NCBI GenBank assembly: GCA_020442185.1
Contig: JAGRKS010000098.1
Coordinates: forward strand, 1 to 49,535
DNA length: 49,535 nucleotides
DNA from: Hyphomicrobiaceae bacterium
Lineage (GTDB): Bacteria; Pseudomonadota; Alphaproteobacteria; Rhizobiales; Hyphomicrobiaceae
Reading direction: 5' to 3'
Shown here: piece by piece, positions 16,792 to 25,081 of the stretch
Position numbering within the stretch: the first letter of the stretch is position 1
How the letters are laid out: each line of letters opens with the position of its first letter
The notes under the pieces: model-generated
Databases searched by the model: none
What the model saw: only the letters and a program-made list of their open reading frames with translations
What the model was told of the DNA's origin: nothing
Made by a program: the position numbers and the translations under genes

Positions 16792-16821
16792 CGTCTTGGC
16801 GGAGGGCGAAGTCCGCCGACG
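16792..16821. terminator. Stem-loop between convergent phnC and the CxxxCW gene
   Basis: GGCGGA (16798-16803) pairs with TCCGCC (16812-16817), extended by CGTC/GACG after a small bulge. It lies between two convergent genes and has no U-run, so it is a weak, possibly bidirectional terminator. Confidence 0.35.
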
Positions 16822-16887
16822 TCGTGGCGTCGGACATGCGAACACCGATGCGGCGCGCATGTGAAACGACGATCGGGTGCGCCCCCG

Positions 16888-17820
16888 CTATTCGGGACGC
16901 TTGCCGTCGGAGCCCGGCTCGGGTTCGACATTGGCGATGTCGTTGCCGATCTCCTGCCAGCCGTCGGTGCCGTCGGGGAACCAGGTGACGTTGGCATAGC
17001 CCCATTCGAGCGCCCGCTTCGCCGCGTTCCAGCTCATCCAGCAATCGCGCAGGCAGAAGAACACCAATGGCTTGCTTGTGTCGCCGTCCGTCAGCCGCAT
17101 GAGATTGGAGCGGAAATAGCTTTCCGGTGCGTCGGCGAGCTTTCCGTAGCCCACATTCGGCAGCCATACCGCGCCCTGGATGCTCTGGTGCTTGGGACTG
17201 CGCCAGACAGTCTTCGGCGGTAAGCCGGGCGGCTTCGGCGGTCGCGGGTAGACGTCGATGAAGACGGCGCCCTTGGCAAGCAGGGCCTCCGCGTCGCGAG
17301 CGTCGACGACGTGGGCACGCGCAAGTGTCTTCGGCACCGGCGCGCGATAATCGGTCATGCGGTAGCCATCCGGCTCCGGAACGTCACGCGGACGCGGATC
17401 GAGATGAGCTGCAACGGCCGGAGCAGGCTGCGCGTTCGCAGCGCTGGACCCTGGGGCGGCCGATGCCGGAGTTTGAGACGGGTTTTGAGATGGAGCAGAC
17501 GAAGCGGGGGCCGCTTGCGATGATTGGCCGCTCGCTCGATCGTCAGCGGCCCCAGCGGATGTCGGCAGGTGGGCGCCCGCCACAATGAAGACGCCCGCGA
17601 ACAGCAGAACGCCTGCCATCCGTACGCCTGTGATCAAGCCGATTGCGTGGGCTGCGGCGCGCCAAGCTGGACGTGACGTCGACGCAAACAGTCCCGCTGG
17701 CGAACCTCCTGTGGAGTAAGATTGGTCCACAGGCATATCAGGGAGCGCGATTGCGGATGACGTCGAAAGACGACCGCGCCATGCCCGCATCCTCGATTGT
17801 TCGCCCGAGCGCGCGATCAT
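16888..17820 (-). CDS. PQQ-dependent catabolism-associated CXXCW-type rhodanese-like protein
   Basis: 310 residues for the full open frame. The true start is uncertain: ATGs at 17820, 17790, 17736 and 17619 are possible, and the last one leads directly into a signal peptide (MAGVLLFAGVFIVAGAHL). A Pro/Ser/Ala/Gln-rich linker (about 90-140) precedes a rhodanese-like domain with AVFIDVYPRPPKP near 185-198 and FFCLRDCWMSWNAAKRALEWG at 255-274. The Cys-x3-Cys-Trp motif (256, 260, 261) is the mark of TIGR03865, found with PQQ alcohol dehydrogenases. It follows xoxJ on the same strand by 27 bp if the longest start is used, so it is probably in the xoxGJ operon. Role unknown; thiol transfer or metal handling in the periplasm is a guess. 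Confidence 0.82.
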   Translation of the reverse strand: MIARSGEQSRMRAWRGRLSTSSAIALPDMPVDQSYSTGGSPAGLFASTSRPAWRAAAHAIGLITGVRMAGVLLFAGVFIVAGAHLPTSAGAADDRASGQSSQAAPASSAPSQNPSQTPASAAPGSSAANAQPAPAVAAHLDPRPRDVPEPDGYRMTDYRAPVPKTLARAHVVDARDAEALLAKGAVFIDVYPRPPKPPGLPPKTVWRSPKHQSIQGAVWLPNVGYGKLADAPESYFRSNLMRLTDGDTSKPLVFFCLRDCWMSWNAAKRALEWGYANVTWFPDGTDGWQEIGNDIANVEPEPGSDGKRPE

Positions 17821-17847
17821 GCAGCAAACCGCCTTCTCTATCCCGCG

Positions 17848-18693
17848 CTAAAGCCGTGGTGCGGTAATTTCGTTGTTGTTCTCGTCCAGCAGCGGCACGC
17901 CGTAGTCGATCAGCACCTTGTCGATATCGCCCTGGCGTTTCGCGATGATCGCGTTGAGCTGACGCTTCCAGACGTCATCACCCTGGCGAACGCCCATGGT
18001 GATGCGATAGGCCATGCGCGGGCCGACGGACTCCTTGACGAGCGGTCTGACGATGAGGTCTTCGCCGCCACGTTCGGCGAAATAGCCGGCGATCGGCCCC
18101 CATAGTATTCCGGCCGCCACGTCGCCCGAGCGTATGTCCTCGATCATTCGCTCGGCGGGCGATTCGTACCGACGGTCGACCATCAGCGAATAGGGCTTGG
18201 CGTGGCCCATCAGGCCGAGCCGCGCCATGATGTCTCCGGGCGGCGTGCCGGCGATGATTCCGATCCGCTTACCCTTGATGCGTTCGTCATCGAGACTGTC
18301 GACACCGTCGAGCCCTTGCCCCTTGCGGTAGACGATCGCGTACGTCGAACGGTAGTAGTGGTTGGTATTGAGAACGAGTTCATCGCCCTGTGCGTAGCCG
18401 ATGACCACGTCGCAGGCCTTGGCGAACAAGGTTCGGCGGATGAAACCCGTGGCCTGCGGGAACCACGTGTACTCGACCTTCACCTTCATCTCGTCGGCGA
18501 CGATATCGGCGATCTTGTTTTCGAAGCCCTCACCCTTCTGGTTCGAGAAGGGCATGTTGGCGGGATCGGAACAGACGCGCAGAACACGCCGGTTGACGAG
18601 ATCGGCACGCTGCCCCTCGGCGGCTTCGGCGACTGTCACAGCACCGAAACCGGCCAAGGCTGCAAGCAGCAACAGAAATGACGACTTACTCAC
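17848..18693 (-). CDS. xoxJ: XoxJ, periplasmic binding-protein-like partner of XoxF
   Basis: 281 residues from the GTG at 18693, which overlaps the xoxG stop (GGTGAGTAA arrangement). This start puts a signal peptide (VSKSSFLLLLAALAGFGAVTVAEA) exactly at the N terminus; the upstream frame is inside xoxG. The mature part has LRVCSDPANMPFSNQKGEGFENKIADIVA (near 38-66) and CDVVIGYAQGDELVLNTNHYYRSTYAIVYRKGQ (near 93-125), matching the quinoprotein-dehydrogenase-associated solute-binding family that includes MxaJ/XoxJ. XoxJ is thought to help activate XoxF rather than to serve transport. Operon order xoxG-xoxJ. Confidence 0.9.
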   Translation of the reverse strand: MSKSSFLLLLAALAGFGAVTVAEAAEGQRADLVNRRVLRVCSDPANMPFSNQKGEGFENKIADIVADEMKVKVEYTWFPQATGFIRRTLFAKACDVVIGYAQGDELVLNTNHYYRSTYAIVYRKGQGLDGVDSLDDERIKGKRIGIIAGTPPGDIMARLGLMGHAKPYSLMVDRRYESPAERMIEDIRSGDVAAGILWGPIAGYFAERGGEDLIVRPLVKESVGPRMAYRITMGVRQGDDVWKRQLNAIIAKRQGDIDKVLIDYGVPLLDENNNEITAPRL

Positions 18694-19261
18694 CGAAGCA
18701 CGCCTTGTCGTATTCCTTGGCGGCCGCCGGCTTCTCGTCACGTCCAGCTGGGCGACCGCGTCCGATGGCGCCGTCCGCGCGGCCCTTCAGGTACACGTAG
18801 ATATCGTCGATGTAGCACATGACGTTCTTGTTATCGCCAAGCGCAGGCATGACGCTCTCGCCGCCACCCGGCATATGGACGATCCGGCCAGAGGCGACCA
18901 CGCCGACGAAATCGCCATAGCTCATCGTCTTCAGCGACTCCTTCAGAGCCGGAGCATACGTCGAACCCTCGCCCTCGGGGCCATGACAGACATGGCATTC
19001 CGAGTGATAGCGCCGGAAGCCCGAGTAGGCATACCAATCGATGATGCCGTCAGGCTTGACGTGATATGTCGGATCGCCGTCGGGCGTCATCCATTTGCCG
19101 TCTTCCGGCTTGGCGCCTTTCTGTGTCTTCGAGCCATCTTCCAACGTAACCATTTCAGGCCCGTTGGCCTGAGCCGGAACGGCTGCGAGCAGCCCCATGC
19201 CCGCCAACAGTGCGGCTGCCGAAATCGCAAGGGTATCTAGTCTCGTCACGCGCTTCCTCAT
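18686..19261 (-). CDS. xoxG: XoxG, cytochrome c electron acceptor for XoxF
   Basis: 191 residues. A signal peptide covers residues 1-32 (LAISAAALLAGMGLLAAVPAQA). The single haem-binding motif CHVCH is at 89-93, and Met138 in SVMPALGDN is the likely distal ligand. A CYIDDIYVYLKGR helix follows and Cys149 and Cys188 in the tail could form a disulphide. This is the layout of the XoxG (cytochrome cL-type) family that takes electrons from the PQQ of XoxF. It is on the same strand as xoxF but 665 bp downstream, behind a strong stem-loop, so it probably has its own promoter. It overlaps xoxJ. Confidence 0.93.
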   Translation of the reverse strand: MRKRVTRLDTLAISAAALLAGMGLLAAVPAQANGPEMVTLEDGSKTQKGAKPEDGKWMTPDGDPTYHVKPDGIIDWYAYSGFRRYHSECHVCHGPEGEGSTYAPALKESLKTMSYGDFVGVVASGRIVHMPGGGESVMPALGDNKNVMCYIDDIYVYLKGRADGAIGRGRPAGRDEKPAAAKEYDKACFGE

Positions 19262-19557
19262 TCGTTTCTGCTTTTGTTATGCTCAAACCGAAGCTGATGG
19301 AACTTCATGCCGACATTACGGCACTTGGATACGCGCGGTTCCATGTTCACGCGCATGGTTCATCACACTGTGGTGAATGCCAATATTGTCGACGTCACGT
19401 TCATCCCTTGGCCTTGGTAAACGAACCCTCGCATGCCTGACGGGTGAAGCCCGACGCTCTTGGCCGGCACACCCGCGCTCGCCTGTCTCGACCGGCACAT
19501 CGGCACCGGATCGCCTTCTCCCGCATCACACCGATCGTTGCACACACCGACCGCAGA

Positions 19558-19632
19558 ACTGGCGACGACCATACTGGCCACCGCAGGACTGGCCACCGCA
19601 GGACTGGCCACCGCAGGACAGGCGACCTCTGG
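19558..19632. repeat. Five 15-bp tandem units (three perfect) between xoxF and xoxG
   Basis: Perfect units of ACTGGCCACCGCAGG at 19573-19587, 19588-19602 and 19603-19617, flanked by degenerate units at 19558-19572 and 19618-19632. Fifteen bases is a multiple of three, so all frames through it give five-residue repeats. Confidence 0.85.
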
Positions 19633-19874
19633 TCGGGCGGCACCGATTGCGCAGGCCGGCGTCGCTGCCTCGTCGCCGTGAGCGCCAACTCCGCTCGGAC
19701 GGCCAGGCCCGGTGCTCTGCCCCGCGGCTCGGACCAACTCAATTCTGTCGCGCTTCATTTGCCTGCCGAGCGCGGATTGTCGCCATCAGCCGATTGCTTC
19801 CAATGCCCGTTGCCCATCGCCACACTTTGGCGGTCCAACCGTATCGGAAACCATCGACCTCATCACAATGGAAA

Positions 19875-19899
19875 CCGGCGCGGGGGGACCCCGCGCCGG
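19875..19899 (-). terminator. xoxF terminator-like stem-loop
   Basis: CCGGCGCGGGG (19875-19885) pairs perfectly with CCCCGCGCCGG (19889-19899), a 3-nt loop between; on the minus strand it is followed by TTTCC. It lies 27 bp beyond the xoxF stop and should end or attenuate the xoxF transcript before xoxG. Confidence 0.75.
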
Positions 19900-19926
19900 C
19901 ATTGTCGGGTCAGACGACCGAAGCCA

Positions 19927-21729
19927 TTAGGGCAGCGAGAAGACCGTCAGAACGCCACCGAGAGCGGTGTAGTTCTTGAGGCCAGCGTAGCCGCCGACTG
20001 CGCCCAGACCATCGTTCGGGTTCGTCAGGCCAGCTGCGAGACCGATGCCGGCCCAGCCACCGATGCCAGACAGGATCGCAATGTACTGCTTACCCTTGTG
20101 GGAGTAGGTCATGACATTGCCGATGATGCCCGAAGCGGTCTTGAACTTGAACAATTCCTTGCCGTCAGCCGGATCGACTGCCTTCAGGTAGCCCTCGAGG
20201 GTACCGTAGAAGACGACGTCGCCAGCGGTCGAGAGAGCACCCGACCAGACGGAGAACGGCTCAGGCTTCGACCAGACGATCTTGCCCTTGCCAGCGTCCC
20301 AGGCAATGAAGTTGCCCATGCCGCCATGGCTGTTCGGAGCCGGATACATGGACAGCGTGGCGCCAACGTAGGGCTGACCAGCCGTGTACGAGACCTTGAA
20401 GGGTTCGTAGTCCATGCAGACGTGGTTCGTCGGGACAAAGAAGAGGCCTGCCTTCGGCGAGAAGGTCGCCGGCTGCTGGTCTTTCGTGCCGAGAGCCGCA
20501 GGGCAAACGCCCTTCGTGTTCACGTCCGGACCGTTCTTCGCCGTCGAGTACTTGTCGACGACATAGGGGCGACCGTAGTTCGGCTTCGCCGGATCCATCT
20601 CGACGCCCGTCGTCCAGTTCACGACCGGGTCGTACTTCTCGGCAACGAGAAGTTCGCCGGTGTGGCGGTCGAGGGTGTAGGCGAGACCGTTACGGTCGAA
20701 GTGAACGGCGACCTTGCGGGCCTTACCCTTCACGTCGATATCAGCGAGGATGACCTCGTTGATGCCGTCATAGTCCCACTCGTCGAACGGCGTCATCTGG
20801 TAGGCCCACTTGGCCACACCGGTGTCGACGTCACGACCGAACAGGGTCATCGACCACTTGTTGTCGCCCGGGCGCTGTGCCGGGTTCCAGGTCGAGGGGT
20901 TGCCCGATCCGTAGTACATCAGGTTGACTTCGGGATCGTACGAGTACCAGCCCCAGGTGCAGCCGCCACCGATCTTCCACTGATCGCCCTGCCAGGTCTT
21001 GAGCGAGGAGTCCTTGCCGACCGGCTTGCCGAGCGACATGGTCTTCGCAGGATCGAACAGGATTTGATCGTCCGGACCGACCGAGTATGCGCGCCAGACC
21101 TTCTTGCCGGTGTTCATGTCGTAGGCTGTGACATGGCACTGCACACCGAACTCGCCGCCCGAGATGCCGACGATGACCTTGTCCTTGACCGGTAGAACGG
21201 TCGCGGTGTTGGTCTCGCCCTTCTTCGGGTCGCCGTTGACGGCCTTCCAGATCTCCTTGCCCGACTTTGCGTCGAGCGCGACGACCGTGGTGTCGGCCTG
21301 ATGCAGGAAGATCTTACCGTCGGCGTAGGCGAGGCCACGGTTCACCGTGTCACAGCACATCACCGGGATAACGGACGGATCCTGCTTGGGCTCGTACTTC
21401 CAGATGATCTTGCCTTCGGAGTTGAGGTCGAGGGCATAGACGATGTTCGGGAAGGGGGTATGCACCCACATCGTGTCACCGATCACGAGGGGAGACCCTT
21501 CGTGACCACGGAGAACGCCAGTCGAGAAGGTCCACGCGACCTTCAGATCCTTGACGTTGCTCTTGTTGATCTGGTCGAGTTTCGAATAACGCTGGTTAAA
21601 GTAGTCGCCCGTCTGCAGCACCCACTGGTTCGGGTTGCTGATCTGCTTCGCGACGTCATCGTTCGCCATGGCTGGCGAAGCGATGAAAGTCGTGACGAGC
21701 AATGCACTGGTGAGTGCACTTTTGCGCAT
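19927..21729 (-). CDS. xoxF: XoxF, lanthanide- and PQQ-dependent methanol dehydrogenase
   Basis: 600 residues, the usual length. A signal peptide covers ~22 residues ([18 protein letters not shown]). The vicinal Cys125-Cys126 disulphide ([10 protein letters not shown]) covers PQQ. Metal ligands are Glu193 (GGEFGVQC), Asn277 ([10 protein letters not shown]) and Asp319 with the extra Asp321 in EWDYDGINE; this D-x-D pair marks lanthanide enzymes, whereas calcium MxaF has Ala at the second place. Repeated W-docking segments ([20 protein letters not shown]) build the eight-blade propeller. It oxidises methanol (and probably formaldehyde) in the periplasm and gives electrons to XoxG. The sequence looks like clade XoxF5. 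A near-ideal Shine-Dalgarno at 21736-21743 suggests high expression. Confidence 0.97.
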   Translation of the reverse strand: MRKSALTSALLVTTFIASPAMANDDVAKQISNPNQWVLQTGDYFNQRYSKLDQINKSNVKDLKVAWTFSTGVLRGHEGSPLVIGDTMWVHTPFPNIVYALDLNSEGKIIWKYEPKQDPSVIPVMCCDTVNRGLAYADGKIFLHQADTTVVALDAKSGKEIWKAVNGDPKKGETNTATVLPVKDKVIVGISGGEFGVQCHVTAYDMNTGKKVWRAYSVGPDDQILFDPAKTMSLGKPVGKDSSLKTWQGDQWKIGGGCTWGWYSYDPEVNLMYYGSGNPSTWNPAQRPGDNKWSMTLFGRDVDTGVAKWAYQMTPFDEWDYDGINEVILADIDVKGKARKVAVHFDRNGLAYTLDRHTGELLVAEKYDPVVNWTTGVEMDPAKPNYGRPYVVDKYSTAKNGPDVNTKGVCPAALGTKDQQPATFSPKAGLFFVPTNHVCMDYEPFKVSYTAGQPYVGATLSMYPAPNSHGGMGNFIAWDAGKGKIVWSKPEPFSVWSGALSTAGDVVFYGTLEGYLKAVDPADGKELFKFKTASGIIGNVMTYSHKGKQYIAILSGIGGWAGIGLAAGLTNPNDGLGAVGGYAGLKNYTALGGVLTVFSLP

Positions 21730-21735
21730 CGCGCT

Positions 21736-21743
21736 TCCTCCTT
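21736..21743 (-). promoter_or_regulatory. Strong ribosome binding site of xoxF
   Basis: Minus-strand AAGGAGGA, six bases before the xoxF ATG; close to the perfect anti-16S complement and the strongest such site I see in the window. Confidence 0.85.
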
Positions 21744-21990
21744 AAGGTTCTTGCCACGCTTGCAAGCGGCAGCTGTCGTCAGCGTGTCACGGGCCGCGGA
21801 GAGGACTTGGAGAACCGTCCTTTTCGTTATCCTCCGACGGACCTACGAAACGAACCCGGGGCGCAAAGTCGCGGTGGGTCCTGAAGTCGCAGCTACCGGA
21901 CGCATCTAGGCACTTTTTGTCACACGACGCAAGACTAACGTCCTAGTTCGATCTACCGGAGACACTCAGGAATAAGTCCCGAAAAACAAT

Positions 21991-22004
21991 AGGACAATTA
22001 TCCT
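21991..22004. promoter_or_regulatory. Palindrome AGGA-n-AATT-n-TCCT upstream of xoxF
   Basis: Fourteen bases with one mismatched pair, lying in A+T-rich DNA 262 bp upstream of xoxF. Candidate operator only. Confidence 0.3.
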
Positions 22005-22038
22005 GACCCATTTTCGCGACCAATTCATTGGCATATGC

Positions 22039-22067
22039 TGCGCCGCACGCAGATTTTGTGCGCCGCA
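22039..22067. promoter_or_regulatory. Two palindromic TGCGCCGCA boxes 20 bp apart, candidate regulator site
   Basis: TGCG-C-CGCA occurs at 22039-22047 and 22059-22067; the surrounding 11 bases (TGCGCCGCACG) are repeated exactly. The spacing is close to two helical turns, which suits two dimers on one DNA face. They lie 310-338 bp upstream of xoxF and 237-265 bp upstream of the gene at 22304. Confidence 0.45.
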
Positions 22068-22303
22068 CGACATTTCTGGAAAACAATTCTGACTTAGCGC
22101 GGTGGCGTGTGCTTTCTTGGCGGGAAGCGTCTTCGCAAATCTGTGATTGGCATTCACAACAGCGATCAGCGACCGTCCAATCGAGAAGATGGCGGCCCCT
22201 GTTCGGCTTCCGCGTCATCCTCCGCCGCGCTATCGATCGGCGAACGCGGTAAAGCCATTGGGCGGTTGGGTTGACGTCCTGCAGCACGGATGCGACGAGA
22301 AGA

Positions 22304-23308
22304 ATGATTGCGTCGAAAAGTTTGTACCCCGCCAGCGATGTCTCCCTCAGGACGTTACCGATCAGCCGCCAGCAGTTCCTGGTCGGGGCAGCCGCGATGG
22401 CAGCGGCGGCGTTCGCCGGCGCCCCTGCGGCCGCCACGAGCGCACAAGGGACCGACATTCATCCGGTCGAAATCGCACCCGGCGTCTTCGTCGCAACGGG
22501 CGCTCATGGCGTTTATGCTCCGGCGAACGGCGGCGACATATCGAACAAGGGCTTCATCATCGGTGATACCGCGGTCGCTGTCGTTGACACGGGCGGCACA
22601 GCGCGCGTCGGCCTTGAGCTGCTGCGCGCGATCCGCGCGCTGACCGATCGCCCGGTCGGCTATGTCATCAACACGCACATGCACCCCGATCACGTGCTCG
22701 GCAACGCCGCATTCAGGGGCGAAGGCGTCCAATTCGTCGGTCATCACAAGCTCGCGGCGGCCCTTTCGGCGCGGGCGGAACGATATCTCTCCTACAACCG
22801 GGATGCTCTGGGTGCCGAGGCCTTCGAAAGTACGGAAATTGTGCTTCCGACGCAGCCGATCGAAACAGTGACCACGATCGATCTCGGCGGCCGGCAATTG
22901 CGCCTCGAACCGCACCGGACCGCGCACACCGACAACGATCTCACCATCCGCGACAGCAAGACCGATGTCGCATTCCTGGGGGATCTGATCTTCGCCGGGC
23001 ATGTCCCGACGCTCGACGGATCGATCCGCGGTTGGCTCACCGTGCTCGGCGAAATGGGGGCCAAGCCCGCGCGCAAGATTGTGCCCGGGCATGGCCCCGC
23101 GGCTATGGATTGGCAGCCCGCAGCCACACCCGTGATCCGCTATCTCGATGCCGTCGCATCGGACGTCCGGCAAGCGATCAAGGCCGGGCGCACGATGCGT
23201 GAGACGATTGCCACGGCGGCACAGTCGGAACGCGGCGCCTGGGAGCTTTTCGACGAGTTCCACGGCCGCAACGTCTCGGCCGCGTTCGCGGAACTCGAAT
23301 GGGAGTGA
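22304..23308 (+). CDS. Quinoprotein relay system zinc metallohydrolase (SoxH-like, type 2)
   Basis: 334 residues from the ATG at 22304, preceded by GAGAAG; the frame extends 11 codons further without a ribosome site. A signal-like segment is at 20-48 (FLVGAAAMAAAAFAGAPAAA). The metallo-beta-lactamase motif THMHPDH is at 124-130 (His125, His127, Asp129, His130), followed by TAHTDND, GDLIFAGHVPTLDGS and VPGHGPA, which supply the remaining metal ligands. This is the family paired with the SoxYZ-like carrier next to PQQ dehydrogenases; by analogy to SoxH/SoxB it may act on a carrier-bound intermediate. It is followed 271 bp later by that carrier. Confidence 0.88.
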   Translation: MIASKSLYPASDVSLRTLPISRQQFLVGAAAMAAAAFAGAPAAATSAQGTDIHPVEIAPGVFVATGAHGVYAPANGGDISNKGFIIGDTAVAVVDTGGTARVGLELLRAIRALTDRPVGYVINTHMHPDHVLGNAAFRGEGVQFVGHHKLAAALSARAERYLSYNRDALGAEAFESTEIVLPTQPIETVTTIDLGGRQLRLEPHRTAHTDNDLTIRDSKTDVAFLGDLIFAGHVPTLDGSIRGWLTVLGEMGAKPARKIVPGHGPAAMDWQPAATPVIRYLDAVASDVRQAIKAGRTMRETIATAAQSERGAWELFDEFHGRNVSAAFAELEWE

Positions 23309-23579
23309 ACGCCGGCCGGTGGCAGCCGAAGCGCTTGGTCGCTCGCTCGTCCGGGCTGTCATATTCAGCGAAACGGATATAGGATCGCTGCTCACCGCCG
23401 GGCTTCGAACCGCGAAAGGCGGGCGCGCAATTTCGACGCGGCATGCCTACATTGTGGGAGATGCCGAGACCAAAACCGAAGTGGGACGCGCCAAAACCGC
23501 GGCCGCAAAAACAACGTTCGTCGTCGAGGTGTGCGTGCCGCCGCGCCGCCCCCGAGGACGACGATAGGAGGACGAGGAC

Positions 23580-24410
23580 GTGAGCCGCTCCATACCGACG
23601 ATGAATACGTTGAAACGTATCGGCGCCGCGGCACTGGTTGCCGGGCTGATGGCTGTCGCGAATGCGGTTCCGTCTGTGGCAGACGAGGACGATCTTTGGC
23701 CTGGGTTGCGCAAGGAGCTGTACGGCGCCAAGCCGATCCTCGAGGCTGACGGCGCCGTCACGCTCGATGCGCCCTATCGTGCCGACGATGCTGCCGTCGT
23801 GCCGATCACGCTGCGCATTCCGGCATCGATCGGCGCGCGTGCCAAATCGCTGTCGCTCATCATCGAGAAGAACCCGATGCCGCTCGCCGCGACCTTCACC
23901 TTCGGTCCCGCAGCCGGCAACGGCGAGCACGTCATCTCGACGCGAGTGCGCATCGACATGTATTCGAACGTCCGCGCCGTGCTCGAAACGGACGATGGCG
24001 CGCTGCATATGGACACCAAATTCGTGAAAGCTGCCGGTGGCTGCTCGGCTCCCGCGCTCAAGGATGCGGCGGAGGCACTCGCAGGCCTCGGCAAGATGAA
24101 GCTGAGGACACTCGAGACGAACCAGACGCCGCTGACGCAAGAAGCCCAGGTCATGATCCGCCACCCGAATTATTCGGGGATGCAGATGAACCAGGTCACG
24201 GGCCTCTACATTCCGGCGAAGTACGTCGAGAGCATGGAAGTGCGGCGTGGCGACGAGATCGTGTTCACCATGACAGGCGGCATATCGCTGTCCGAGAACC
24301 CGAACATTCGCTTCACGTATGCAGCCGCAGGCGATAATACGCTGTCCGTGGTCGCCAAAGATACCGACGGCAAGACGTTCACGACGCGCCAGGCGGGCTC
24401 TGGATCCTGA
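23580..24410 (+). CDS. Quinoprotein dehydrogenase-associated SoxYZ-like carrier
   Basis: 276 residues from a GTG at 23580 with AGGAGG eight bases upstream; an ATG at 23601 is a weaker alternative. A signal peptide covers residues 10-34. The protein is a fusion of SoxY-like (about 40-160) and SoxZ-like (about 175-275) domains. SoxY normally ends in a GGCGG swinging arm; here the equivalent Cys155 lies in GGCSAP between the two halves. The SoxZ part has EAQVMIRHPNYSGMQMNQVTGLYIPAKYVE. The family is tied to PQQ alcohol dehydrogenases and to the zinc hydrolase just upstream. The carried group is not known. Confidence 0.9.
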   Translation: MSRSIPTMNTLKRIGAAALVAGLMAVANAVPSVADEDDLWPGLRKELYGAKPILEADGAVTLDAPYRADDAAVVPITLRIPASIGARAKSLSLIIEKNPMPLAATFTFGPAAGNGEHVISTRVRIDMYSNVRAVLETDDGALHMDTKFVKAAGGCSAPALKDAAEALAGLGKMKLRTLETNQTPLTQEAQVMIRHPNYSGMQMNQVTGLYIPAKYVESMEVRRGDEIVFTMTGGISLSENPNIRFTYAAAGDNTLSVVAKDTDGKTFTTRQAGSGS

Positions 24411-24515
24411 GCGCTCGCGAGCGATCGTCTCCGCAACGAGGGGCGCGCGATCTGAGGGCCTGGATGGACCATCTTTGACGCCCAGACAGTACGACAACAC
24501 GCAGGCAGAACACGA

Positions 24516-24539
24516 AAGGGCGTCCGTGAGGGCGCCCTT
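24516..24539. terminator. Stem-loop between convergent genes
   Basis: AAGGGCG (24516-24522) pairs with CGCCCTT (24533-24539). It lies between the SoxYZ-like gene (ending 24410) and the minus-strand gene ending at 24650, and could serve both strands. No U-run on the plus side. Confidence 0.5.
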
Positions 24540-24649
24540 ACTGCGTTGCGTCTGTTGTTCGGCCCATACCGTTCGGTGTCACATTGTCCAGATGCTGACC
24601 AGCGCATAAGAAGGAGATCACGCTCGCGGTACGTCATCCACGAACGGCA

Positions 24650-25081
24650 TCAAAAACAACGCAACTCGCCTTCGACCTGCGCGCGTTTCAGGTTCGTAAC
24701 CTTCTCCTGCAACATCGGCGCACGCAGCACGGCCACGTTCTCACCTCCGCGCTGGATCACGGACATGATCGTCTCGGCCTCTTCGTATTCGGCGTAGGGG
24801 AGAATTTCCGCGATCACATCGATCGAGCACGAGCATTTGAGAAGCGTGTCGCGATCCTGGCCGTTGACCTGCAGACAGGCGAACACGTAGTCGGCCCGAG
24901 CCGCGGTCGGATAATCGTTTTCAGGAACCTCGATCGCGGTCGCCCGCCCCGCCGAAATGGCGAAAGATGCAAGGATCGCCACCGCCACCAAGGTCGAGCG
25001 CGCAATAAGGCGCGCTATTCCGCCGTCGCCTTGCAACGGCCCATTGCGACGCATCGCGTATGCCGGTTGCCAGCCCATCAC
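24650..25081 (-). CDS. Secreted Cys-containing protein of unknown function
   Basis: 143 residues. The N-terminal half is basic followed by a hydrophobic segment (LVAVAILASFAISAGRATA, about 30-49) with an AxA-like cleavage site, so it should be periplasmic. The mature ~95 residues contain YVFACLQVNGQDRDTLLKCSCSIDVIAEIL (near 65-94) with three Cys residues, and end in Cys-Phe; four cysteines would allow two disulphides. I do not recognise the family by name. Its start overlaps the stop of the gene at 25078-25800 by 4 bp, so the two are translated together. The position beside the SoxYZ-like carrier and xox genes suggests a role in periplasmic methanol oxidation. Confidence 0.72.
   Translation of the reverse strand: MMGWQPAYAMRRNGPLQGDGGIARLIARSTLVAVAILASFAISAGRATAIEVPENDYPTAARADYVFACLQVNGQDRDTLLKCSCSIDVIAEILPYAEYEEAETIMSVIQRGGENVAVLRAPMLQEKVTNLKRAQVEGELRCF

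Larger units (their letters stand above)
19262..19926. other. 665-bp spacer between xoxF and xoxG
   Basis: No convincing gene. It contains the xoxF stem-loop (19875-19899), a 15-bp tandem repeat (19558-19632), and the presumed xoxG promoter near 19262-19400, where A+T content rises. Open frames crossing the repeat on either strand encode monotonous peptides and lack good ribosome sites. Confidence 0.6.
21730..22303. other. Divergent control region between xoxF and the zinc metallohydrolase gene
   Basis: 574 bp without a convincing gene, A+T-richer from about 21905 to 22110. It holds the xoxF ribosome site, an imperfect palindrome at 21991-22004 and a pair of TGCGCCGCA boxes 20 bp apart (22039-22067). 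It should contain the xoxF promoter and that of the plus-strand pair. Confidence 0.6.

Noticed and set aside
19558-19632. Possible CRISPR array
   Set aside because: Units are 15 bp, directly adjacent with no spacers, and no cas genes are present.
19363-19758. 131-codon minus-strand frame with repeated PAVAS units between xoxF and xoxG
   Set aside because: The repeats come from the 15-bp DNA repeat, there is no Shine-Dalgarno, and the flanking peptide is unlike any protein I know.
19444-21195. 583-codon open frame on the plus strand opposite xoxF
   Set aside because: It mirrors the codon bias of xoxF on the other strand, starts in the 15-bp repeat, has no ribosome site and gives an Arg/His/Asp-rich sequence without domain character.
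22355-23395. 346-codon minus-strand frame opposite the zinc hydrolase
   Set aside because: The plus-strand protein has THMHPDH and other metal motifs; the minus frame has none.
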